From: Cymodocea nodosa
Lineage: Eukaryota; Streptophyta; Magnoliopsida; Alismatales; Cymodoceaceae
Direction of reading: 5' to 3'
Assembly (NCBI GenBank): GCA_036874045.1
Contig: CM072335.1
Coordinates: forward strand, 4,174,001-4,238,000
Length of the DNA: 64,000 bases
Positions 14,301-26,300 of the stretch are shown here, in pieces. The notes beneath the pieces were generated by a model. It saw only the letters and a list, made by a program, of their open reading frames with translations. It was not told the origin of the DNA and ran no database searches. Positions within the stretch are counted from its first letter, which is position 1. Each line of letters begins with the position of its first letter. Made by a program: the position numbers and the translations under genes.

Positions 14301-17300
14301 TAATCATTTAAAAATACAGACAAGAACCACACTTCCCAAAGTCTTCACTGTAGATTTGAACTCATGCTTTTAACACCTACCTGCCTTTTAGATTTACGGA
14401 GGAAGTGCTGTTTTGCATTCTAGACTTGTGCCATCCACCTAACATGTCTTTCACCATCTGAAACAGAAACAAGCACCTCCTCTCTTTCATTTGTCTCCCA
14501 TTCACTAACTGTCTCCTCCCCACTCTCAAAGCAAACTCCTCTGTGCCTGCCCAAAGCTCCTTCTACTCGAATACCTCCCTCCTTGCTTGAAGAAGAACCC
14601 TCCTTCACCCTTTTCATGTTCCTCATCTCAACCCCTTGCATAAATTGCCCTGCAATATATTCACCATTAGTGCCCTTTAGCAAACCTCGAGGCACCCTAT
14701 CACGGTGTCCACGAACAACTTCCCAGTTGCCATCACCCTCCTTTCTAGACCCATTTTGAGTACTCTCCAGCTTTAAAACCCTTGAACCTGGAGACCCCTC
14801 AATATTCCCATGCCTCGATTTTGTGTCTCTTGTTTCCGGATTGGTCATACACAAGCTAACTACCGTAAAGGGGAAAAGAAGGAAGTGGGGCTAAAAGAGA
14901 GTCTTTGTGCCTAATGTTACAGAGGCCCTAGGCGAGGAAACTCATATAGGAGATCAGGGTGCTGATATCCATATTGGTGAGTGTCTGGATTAAGGTGTGG
15001 AAAGGAGTGGGCAGAATTGTTAGGGCGAGTAGTATAAGTGTGGAGTATACCACAAAAAGTCTAGGTTCAGTTGGAAGCTTGTTAGTAGTAAGTCTTCAAC
15101 AGATTTATGATTTTGGAAGATTACCAGGTCAAAGTATCCGAAATAATGTTTCAGTCGGAAGGCTTTTGAGCTAACTATCTGAAAGTCAAGAGATTTCGGA
15201 GGGTTGCTGGCTGTAACCATCTGGAATGGCTTAAAGGATACTTAAGTAGATGTTCGGACAATTATGAAGTTAAGTATCCGAAAGTCAGACACTTAAGTAG
15301 ATGTTCGGATAGTTAAGAAGTCAAGTATTCGAAAGACAGTGACTTAAGTAGATCTTCGAAAAGTTAGGCAGCAACTATCCGAAAGTCATGAGTTTTTCGG
15401 AAGGTTACAACTACAACCTTCCGAAGTGATCGAAGAAACACTTAAGTGAGTTTTCGGATAATTAAGACAGTAACTATCCGAAAGGCATGCAGTTTTTGGA
15501 AAGTTAACGACAGAACCTTTCAAATAAACTAAGAGAGACGTAAGTGGGTTTTCGGACAGTTAAGTTTGTAACTATTCAAAAGACTGAATCTCTTTAGACT
15601 GTTAGCCTGCTACAGTATCGCCCATTACAACAAATAAAGAAAGAAGAATTTTCTTTGGATGGTTAAGTTTTGTAACTATTCGAAGTATTGTAGTTTTCGT
15701 AAAGATAGGAAGATAAGACTTCGAAATTGAGAGTTCCTTCTCCGAAGCATTTTCTCTCTACTGTAATGGTTCAAGTGTAATTAAAAGTTTATTAACCCTA
15801 AGTTGGTTAGTATATAAACCTTTATGATGTTGTAAAACATTGCGCGGTTGATTGTGTCGAAACTCATAGTAGAACTCTCAACTCTCTGTGGACGTAGGTT
15901 GTTGTTGAACCACGTAAATTCTGTGTCTTCAGTGTTCTTTCTTCCTCTTTCTATTCACTTCCAGTTTCAATGAGTTTAAAGGTGAACTTTTTCAGAATTG
16001 TGTCATAGTGAGTTGACTGAACAATCGAGTTTAAATACAACAATGGTGTCTCCAAACAACTTCCCAGTTGCCATCACCCTCCTTTCTAGACCCACCTTGA
16101 GTACTCTCCAACTTCAAAACCCTTGACCCTGGAGACCCCTCAATATTCCCATGCTCACTCCTTTCCACACCTTGATCCAGACACTCACCAATATGGATAT
16201 CAGCACCCTAATCTCCTACATGAGTTTCCTTGCCTAGGGCCTTTGCAACACTAGGCACAGAGACTTTCTCTTTCAACCCTACTTCCTTCTTTTCCCTTTT
16301 ACGGTAGTTAGCTTGTGTATGACCAATCCGGAAACAAGAGACACAGAATCGAGGCTCAAAGGATACAGAATCAATTGATTTATCACCTTGATTCCATTCT
16401 TGATAGTTATAGATCGAGGTAACAGTTTAGAAACATCCATCTTCACATAGATTGCCACAACACTTGGCCTCATGAAATCAATCATGTTGCTATTAACACA
16501 CAAGTACTTCCCAATGGCATTGGCGATTCCTTTGATAGCTACAAGATTTTGCAAATGAGCATGCAGTTGAGGCAAATGGACCCAAACCGGCACCCAAGTA
16601 GTTTCCCACCCAGGCGAAAAAGATGAAGACCACCTCGCAACCGTCATCCACTAGTTCTTAATGAACTAAGATTCTTAAGCAAAAGCCTAAACAAAAATCT
16701 CCCTTTTCGCAAATTGAATAAAAACATACTGTTCATTAACTGCAGCCATGAAAATCCATTCGTGAGCGTCAGGAGCCTTCTTTAAGGTTTCAAGAATCGA
16801 AGAGAGGTCCAGTCTCCGCCCAAAGAAACGCTCAACCAGCCTGTGCTGAAACGGAACTGACTTGTGTTCCACCTCATTAAATTTCACGCACGGCTTTCCA
16901 CTCGATTGATGCAGCATACAATCAACAATAATCGAAAACTCGGACGCAACATGCTCAGCCCTTGTAATAGCAACAAAGGAAGGACAAACTCCCTTCTTCA
17001 GGAGGGGCCCAAAATGAGGAGGTGAGCCTAATGGCACCTCCAACACTTTATAGCTTGTTAGGGTACAAGTTTGGGGGAATAAATACCCCCTTACATAATC
17101 AAATATGCATTTAAGCTTAAATGGATATTTGATGGTTACAATCATTTTCTATCATTCTCTAACACTCTCCATCAAGTTGGAGCATATATATCAAGCATAT
17201 CTAGCTTGTTACAAAGATGTTCAAACACTCGTACACTTAATTCTTTAGTAAGAATATCAACAATTTGATCGTCGGAATGGACTAAAGGTGTTGAACAATT

Positions 17301-20300
17301 CTTTTGGCAACATTGTTTTGGATGAAAGGTGTGATTGTTAACAATGTGAATAGCAGTTTGGTTGTCACAATACATAGGCATAGAAACATTCACTTCGATT
17401 GTAGCTTAAATAATAGTGCCTTCAATCAAATGAGTTCAAAAGTTGCATTGGACATAACGTTTTGTTTCAGCACTTGACTTTAAAATGATGTTTTGTTACT
17501 TGCTTTGCCAAGTAACTAAGTTCCCTTCAAAATATGTCAAGTATCCAGAAGTAGATTTCTTATTAACCTTGTCACCTGCATATCCAATGTAAAAAAAACC
17601 CATCACTTGTAGATGCCCATGTCTTGTATACAAAAGACCTTTTCCTGAAATGTGTTTAACATAGGTAAGAACTCTAATAGCTCATTGTTAGTGAACCTCT
17701 CTTGGAGTATGCATGAATTGATTAAGGAGATTCACGACGTAACTAATATCTGGTTAAGTGGCTATTAATTAGATGAGCTTCCTAATAAGTCTTCTATATT
17801 TGCTTAGATCGTCATACTTAGAAGAGTTTTCATCCCATAATGAGTGGTTTTGTTCTATAGGAGTGTTCTCAAGTTTGTAGCTTTCAAGCCTTATTGCCTT
17901 TAATAAATCAAATACATATTTTCCCTAAGATAGAGATAGACGACCCCTAGAATAACCAAATTCAATGCCAAAAAAGTACCTTAGTTTTCCCATGTCTCTT
18001 GTGGTAAAGTTACGTCATTGAAATCATTTAATTTCTTTTACGTCTTAAAGATCGTCTTCAGTCAATAGTATATCAACATAAATTGTGAGGATAACACCTC
18101 TTGAAGTGTGTTTAACAAACATAGAATAATCAACTCTACAATTGTCAAAACCATCACTCAATATGACTTTGTTGAACTTTTTAAACCAAGCTTTTGGACT
18201 CTTTTTGAATCCATAATGTGCCTTATGAAGCGAGTAAACTTGATTCTCCCCTTGAGCAACATATCTAGGAGGTTGCTCTATGAAAATTTGTTCATCCAAA
18301 TCTCCATAGAGAAAAACATTTTTAATGTCAAGTTAGACAAGAGACCAAAAATTGTTCACCACTATGAAGAGGATCACGTGGATGGACTCTAATTGAGCAA
18401 CAAGAGAAAAAGTCTCAGCGTAATCATTTCTATATTGTTGTGTGAAGCCACGAACCACCAAACGTACCATATATTTGTTAATACTACCATCTAGGTGTCA
18501 TTTAATGGTGAAAACCCACCTATAGGTGATAACGTTGGTGTCCACAGGTTGAGGTGCTAACTCCCAAGTGCCATGAGAGAGGAGAGCTCCCATTTCTTCA
18601 TTTATAGTTGCCTTCCAAGGAGGAATTTAAAAGGTCTTGTGACGATTTTTGGGTAAGGACTTTGTGGAGATGGCTAAGGTAAAATTGTGAAATGCATTGG
18701 CAATGCTAGCATAGGTAATAACATTAGATAGGGGTTGATGTATACAAGTACGTGCGTCCTTACGAAGAGCAATGGGAAAATCAAGAGAGGACTCACCATT
18801 AGAGTGGGAGGTTGGTTTGGGGGTAGCAGGAGGATGTTGTTGTTGACTATAAACCTGTAAGGGTTGAAGAGAGCAATCATCTCGCATTAATTTTACTTCA
18901 AGAAGGGTAGGAGTAGATGACTAGCTACTAGGCATGTCCATTGGTCAAGAAAGAGGCGTAGAGATAGGATCTGCTGATGGACTTGTGCTAAAGTAGGATT
19001 AAGACTCACATTAATAGATATATAATATTTTTTGGTAGGTGGACGATATAGGCGATATCCTTTTTGAGTGTGGGAATATCCAACAAAAACACATTTAAAG
19101 ACACAAGGAGACAACTTATCGGGGTTAAGAGATAGATCTTGAAGAAGGTAGTACACTCAAACACCTTTGAAAGGTGTAAGAAAGTTTTATACTTAAGAGG
19201 AGGGGTGAATTAAGTATATTGCAAATTATTTAGATTTTTGGTCTTCTTTTTAAATCTAGTTAATGCAGAAATGAAACAAAGATAAAATCACATTGATAAT
19301 TTATAGTGGTTCTCTTTAATTAGGGTACATCTACTCTTTGAGTTTCACTTAAGTATTCACTAATCCTAGAAGTTTTTAGTTCACTCAAAACCCGATGTAT
19401 TACAGCCTACTCAAAGCAAAATCAACTTGATAAGATATTCATGGAAGAGCATACATGGAAGAGCTTAACAAAGCTTGGTACATGAAGGATGCCCCAAACG
19501 ATATTACCATAGAAGAGGAGAATCAATGTTTGATAAACCAACCACTAGCCTATAAGGAATATGATCATGAACCAACAAGTAGGCTCTAGAAGTGCTTGTC
19601 TTACGTCCCAAACTAATTCTTTGATCTATTTGCAAGTCTTAAAAGGTACAGTGAAAGGGAAAGAAAGTTACAAAGCAATGAAATTGGATGGTAATAGTAC
19701 TAATGGACAAAAAGTTGAATGAAAAATCAGGTACATAAAGAACATTGTTCACCTGTAACTGTAAGAAAACTTGAACCTCCCCTTGACCAGTTATAAGGCA
19801 TGAATAACCATCGACAATGGTAATACTAGATTTATCTAGAAGGTGTGATAGACAGTCAAACAAGTTGCGTATACTTGATATATGAGAAGAGACTCCAGAG
19901 TCTATGATCTAAGAATCATCATTGGAAACTAATAAGACAGTGTTTGTATTTAGACAAAAAGATGTAGCTTGAACACTCATAGCATTGAGACTAGAATCTT
20001 GAGCCTAGATGAAGCATTCATAGTCAGCCTAGTAGATAGTAACTATAGGGCCAATAAGGGTACTAGTTTCTGAAGTAACATGAGCAAATTGAGTAGACTT
20101 GAGATAGAGAAATTGCTCCCGACATTTCTCAAACTTATGTCCTAACTTTCCACACCATTGACATTTTAGGCGTTAGATGATTTCCACAACCTCTACCATG
20201 GCTACGGCTATTAGAAACAATCAATGTAGATTGGTCTCCTCCTAAATTACCATATCCAAAAGATACAGTTGTGGAGACATGCAAAGCCTTAGTGAATGTG

Positions 20301-23300
20301 TCAGCTAAATCAGACATTTGATCAGCTCCTAAAATAGCCCTATGGATCTAAGAGGTGATTGTGAGATTGATGTTGGCAAGATAAAATAGCACTTGAAGTT
20401 CCTCCTTATATCTCTTGAAGGTGACAACATTAGAAGTAGGTGGTTGATAAATGTCTAACTCATTTATCAATTTATGAAATAAACTATAATGCTTTTGACA
20501 AGTTCTATCATCTTGTCGAAGTTGGAATAAATCTTCATAAACCTGTAGGATCTTTGATATGTTCTTCTCATGATCATAGGTTTTATGCAAGTTATCCCAA
20601 ATCTTCTTTGCGGTTTTCATTATAACCACATCATGAGCAACATTAGCTTCCATGCTCGACAACATCCATGAGTTGATGGTAGCATCATCAACAATCCAAT
20701 CCTTATATTCTAGTTCTTTAATATCTGGTGGCAAAGAGAAAATGTGTTTTTCTTGGCAATAACTATCCTTTCAAAATTTTGTGGCCATATTATGTAATTT
20801 GAACCATTTAATTTCTTAGACACTCTAGGGAAATTCTTAACAAGTAGATCATTGCCATGAGAATTTGATGAACTTGATGGTATGATTTTCGCAAGAAGAA
20901 ATAATGTTTAACAAGTAGGTCTATTTGCTTGACAATTGTAGTGAGGTGGTCTTGAAAACAAATGATTTCTCCTACATGAGTGATGCGATCTTCGGGAGCT
21001 TTTGAACTTGCAAAGACTTAGCAGAAGACATGTTCTTGAAGCTCCCACATAGACATTATCCTAGGAGCCCTCTAGATAGTCAGTGGTCAAAATCTAGTCG
21101 ACGAGTCTTTAGAAGAAATTTGACAAATGAGGAGGAGGTTGACAGCTTGAATCCAATCGATGTAGGACTTCCTTCCTTTTCTATATGAGATTAAGGGAGG
21201 CCACCATTGCCTATTGGACATAGTGGTCGACATCGACGATGGAAGATGTCGACCATCGAGCTTGAGAAGTGGAAATCGTCTGCTACTAGAAGGACTTGGT
21301 TGGATGAATTACAGAGAACAAATGATGGTGGTGGATTTTGGTGGAAATAAACCCTTAACCTTGCTCTGATACCAAGTTGAAGAGCAAGATCAAGAGAAAA
21401 TGTGTTGCATAGCTTGTTAGGATACAAGTTTGGGGGAATAAATACCCCTTTACATAATTGGATATCCATTTAAACTTAGATGGATATCTGATGGTTACAA
21501 TCATTTTCTATCATTCTCTAACATAGATATTCCTTCATTTTTGGAATGCTTGTCACCAAGATATCATCAACATATACAATGATAATAACATAGTTTTACA
21601 AGGACTTCTTGAAGAAAATAGAATGATCAACTACACATTGTTTAAACCTCCTTTTAATCACTTTGTTAAAGTTTTCAAACTAGGCTCTTGAGCTCATAAA
21701 GGATGAAACATAACACGTACAACCATAAAGGAAAAAATCATATCAAATTAATTAAGTCTGTTCATACTACAATTACCATAAAGGAAAAAGAAAATCAAAT
21801 TAAAATTATTTGTTACAACATAGAAGACAAATAGAATTAACAAAGTTCATATGATGAACACCCTAGTGCAAAAGAATAACACATCAATTCATGTTAGAGT
21901 TCAATCATGAAGTTCTCATGTTATTTGATAGATGTCTAAATTGATTTCTCTTTGATTTAATCTCCAATAACTATGTTGCCTTATACCTTTTTTCTTTTAT
22001 AAGATCTAAAAGTGAAAGCAAAATTTTCATTGCATCGTTTTTTTTCATGCTCTTTTTCTTTTAAATAAGCCATCTTCTTCTTTATATAAGTCATCTTCTC
22101 TTGCACTAAAACAATCTTCTCTTGAACTTCTATCATATATTCTATAAAAGCTATCTTTTTCTCTTGCACATTTATTATCTTCTCTTGTGCTTCTATCATA
22201 TGCTTCATGAAAACCATCTTTTTATTTTCTTTAATGTTCTTATTAAAATAATTCATAAATGATATAGACATCCTTTATTTAGTCGTTATAAGTTGTTGTG
22301 ATTCAACATGTAAACATAGACACTTTCTTTTATTGTACAAGTCTACATCATTCACAGATAAAGATTGTGCTTGAGTTTCAGAATCAAATTCAAAAGGATT
22401 TTGACTAAATAGTATGTTCTTAATGTCATTTGTTTTTATTCCAAAGTTAACAACTACTACAAGATTTCCTTCGAATAACATTTGAAGTTGATTAAATATT
22501 TGACATGTCTTTCTCTTGTATTATCACATGTTAAATATATATTTCTGTTGTACATTTTAGATGAATCTATTAAAAAACATATATAAGTACAATTCATATA
22601 ATTATCACATGTTAAATAAATATTTGAATAGAACTAAACTAACTTTAATAAAATCATCTCAAACTTTGTTAAGGATATCAGTATGTCCATAAACATAATC
22701 TCATCCTTAGCCATTTTGTGCATCAATCTTAAGCATAAATTTTGTACATGTCTTTATGTTTGCATTTGGCTATCAATATTTTTTATTGCATGTTGCTTCT
22801 TGTATTTTTGTTGTAATGCTTTCTTTCATGTTTCCATTCATATCTTCTTGTTATAAGTTTTTATCATTTGTCTCTTTAATAGCTTCACACAAATTATTCA
22901 ATATCATCTTGTCTACTTGAACATTCCAGCTGAATTAAGTTCTTTCACTACCTTTCTGCTTATTCATTTTTTAAGAATGCACATTTCAACAAAATGCAAA
23001 TAATAGGAATTTGTGGGCATTATGAAGTATATATGCCTTAAAAATTAATAAGTATACATGTCTTGTGAAGTACATGATAAAATGAATAGTTGACATTATT
23101 GATGAAGAAATAGGAAATACAAAATAAAGCACTACATATAAGGCTAAAAGATTACCAAATTGTACACGCATGTTCCTGAATAAAGAATCTTGTAGTCAAA
23201 TAACACTAACATATATCTAGCACTTATGCCGAATACAAAAATAGTTTGAGATTGCAATTATCTTAAAGAAATAATCAACATATTCTAAATCTGCTATGAC

Positions 23301-26300
23301 TTGAATGAACCCTCAAAATCATAATAAACAAATGAAGTAATGGTTTAGGAACGAAGGGCTTATGTTTGGACATGCTTGGTTCTCATTCATTATCAAATTT
23401 TTAGGAACATACTGTGGACACTGACCAGAGACATCAAATGAAAGGAAGTTGTGCTATATATTGTATAAGTGCACTTTCATCATCTCCATCATGCAACAAA
23501 TAAGTTTATGTTGGAATCTTAGCATTTCCCTAAAAAAATTTCCAACATAAACTTAGTCCATATGAATACTATCACCAATTCTAAAAGGTTGAATTCATCT
23601 CTAATTTTTCCATTATATCTTTTATTTAGTCAAAATTCTAGTAACTTCTCAACCTTCTTGTATCTCGTACAGAACACTTCATTTTTTCCCAAAAAAGAGT
23701 TTATATTGTATTTAGCTATAAGCCTATGACATATGCATATAAAGTATAAACATGACTACAATATTGAGTTGGTAAAACAAATTAAGTGATTCAGTTGGTA
23801 ATACACTTATATTAGTATTTAGAATACCAGAAAGTTCCTCAGATATAAATACATCCAGATAGTTTGAACAATTCTTGTTAGTTGCTACAATTATTATTAT
23901 CTATTATAAAATACATTGTGTCATGTTAAGCAGAAAAATCACATAGTATGTTAATCATTCCCATTATTGAATCAGCGCTAATTTTTTGGATCTTTCAAAT
24001 CTTAACATATTCTCATAATCACAAGAATTGAAGTACAACATAGAAAAATGGTCTACAAAAATTTCTGTGTAAGGTTAGATCCACATTGTTAGTATTTGAT
24101 GTCATTATAAAATGGTCTAAACTCCCATTAGTTTAAATAGAAACCTAGAAACAAAATAGAAACCAACTAAACTCTAGAGCTTGAGATGTCATGCGTGTAC
24201 TGTTTATGGGAGGAAAAATTTAGCAAAATCATTTTAGAAGTTGTAAAAGTAGAATGAAAATTAAATAGACAAGTGTGAAGTGGATTTCTCACCCAAATCC
24301 ACAAAAAATAAATTATTCATCACAGAATTTTGCATAAAATGGAAAAGGATCATAAGTTTTGGATTTCATTTGTAAACAGAGGACTTTAAGCATACTAACA
24401 AGGTGCCAAATGAAAGCATAGGAAGCAGCACACTAACAAGAAAAATAAGAGGACTAAAATCAGATGATAGAAATAATAGCAAATTTGAAAAGAAGAGGTA
24501 AGCAAATACAGAAATCACACCAGAAGTAGCAGGTTCATGCTAACTTGAAGAACTTGTATTTTTAAATCCGAAAAGCAAAAAAGAAGCTAATAAGATGCCG
24601 ATTTAAAGTGTAAGAAGCGTATTTTTAAGCAAAAGTAAGAATGCTTAGATTTGAAGGTTAGATAGAAAGCAGATTCAGAACAAGATGTTTGAAATAGACA
24701 ACAAAGAAAAAAAATTCAAAACAAGATGTTTCAATGCAGATGTGAAACCTCCTTTCTTTGAAATATGGGAAGCCTAACAAAAACCAAAAGCAAAACCAAA
24801 AGGAAGATTAACACTTGGAGAAGAAGCAACATGCAACTATTGGAGTTTAGAAACTTACTTAAAATGGCCAAAAATGCCAAAAGCTTCAAATTCTTCCTCT
24901 TCTTTCCTACCATTGGCAACAACCCACCAACACATGCATGCTAGAGCTTGCCAACAAGTTGTGATTGGAGCAAAGGAGTTTAATACCACCTATGATTGGA
25001 TTGGTGACAACATGGACACTCAAGTGGTAATTGAGTGGATGAGCGAGTGACAACTAAATGGACAGGCGAGCGGCGATTGAGCAGACGTGGTGAGTGGATG
25101 AGGAGGTGTGCAATTGGAGTGGATATGTGAACACAATAGACTGGATTGGTGGCGATGCAAATGTGCGAGTGGTAGTTGCAAGAGATGCATAAGCGGATGA
25201 CTAGACTAGAGACAATGCTAACATGGGAGTGGCAATTGCATCGGACATGCGTGTGGTGATTATAGTGAACATGTGAGTGGATGTGGAAGATGCATGAGTA
25301 GAAGTAGCCTTTGGTTTGCAGGTGTCGATGAAAATGATTTGCAGACCTTTCCAAAAAGGTCCGCAAATCATTCCCTTAGGTTTACAAAGGATTAGAATTT
25401 CAATTCCTTTAGGATGCACAAACACCTTAGCTTTGGAATTGGATAAAATTTAAATTCATTTTCGTTTAATTTTGAGTGCACAAACCCCTACTTAAAGTCA
25501 ACTTTATGATATTTTTAATGAATTTCGACATAATAAAGGAAAATCATACACTCTTCTAGAAATTTTTCTTTATTTTGTATTTTTTTTTATTAGTTGTTTG
25601 TACATCTTGTTTCATTTGATTTCTTCTCTGCATACTAGTATGCACTAGTTATAAAATATCATCGCCATCATCATTCTTTGTTGTCTTTGGTACAGGTTCG
25701 GGAAGTTATTGGTGCTTCTCTTTGTGTACTGTGTTCAAATTTAAGACATTTATCATCATTTGGGAATACAAATGTCAAAGAAAGTAGTAGCATGATTCAT
25801 TCAGCAGCTGGTGAAACCTGGGCTCAGTGTCTTACTAACCGAGCTTCTGGAATAGCAATAAATATCCAGAATTCAAATCTCTTTGCAAGGTTGCATATTT
25901 CTTCTGATATGGAAAATGGAAATAGCTTTTCAGATGAGTTGCTGGAAGATGCCAAAAGAATGGAAACGGTATTTAAAATTTTATTACTCTAATTATAAAA
26001 AATGTTTGTCATATCTTAAGCTATTTTGTATTGATGGTTGCAGATGCTTTATTTTGTTGTTTCATCTTTGAGGTCTGGAAGATTCTTACCACTATCGGAT
26101 ATTATTATTGGGCTTCTTTATCCAATCTTCTCATTACAGGTTTTTTCTTGATCATTATATGATAAATATTTCCTCTTATGCTCTAGGTTTGTATAATTAC
26201 AAGCTGTTGATTTCTGAAGCTGATAAATATGAAATACTAAATGCATGTTACACAATATAAAAGGTGATCGGTGGAATTCTTGGTTGAAGTTTTTGGTGGC

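Larger units (their letters stand above)
13400..15013 (-). mobile_element. L1-type LINE copy with 5' inversion (ORF1 linker plus endonuclease)
   Basis: Minus strand, 14812 down to about 13400: the ORF1 linker ([30 protein letters not shown]), then an APE-type endonuclease domain at 14307-13780 ([37 protein letters not shown]), then its C-terminal part with stops ([20 protein letters not shown]). The 5' piece, 14812-15013, is flipped: it carries the zinc-knuckle region in plus orientation. The reverse transcriptase is missing. The coding frame is broken, so it is not mobile. Confidence 0.8.
17051..21523 (-). mobile_element. Near-complete Copia retrotransposon, decayed
   Basis: Reading the minus strand: 5' LTR 21523-21378, PBS ACTTGGTATCAGAGC at 21377-21363 (initiator-Met tRNA type), gag 20734-20126, protease/pre-integrase 19863-19440, integrase C-terminus 19156-18893, RT 18299-18045, RNase H 17393-17172, PPT (TTGATGGAGAG), 3' LTR 17164-17051. 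Copia order is kept, but every domain has stops or gaps and the integrase core is missing. The LTRs differ at about 9 of 113 compared positions. The 3' LTR lacks its last ~30 bp, and no matching 5-bp target duplication is seen. Confidence 0.88.
10437..25695 (+). other. PA200 giant intron, 15,259 bp
   Basis: Donor CAA|GTAAGC after residues SSAQ; acceptor TTGGTACAG before VREVIGASL. Phase 0 on both sides. It contains a 180-bp duplication, Gypsy, Copia and LINE relics, one nearly complete Copia element and about 4 kb of AT-rich sequence without recognised content (21.7-25.7 kb). Separate elements are listed individually. Confidence 0.9.
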
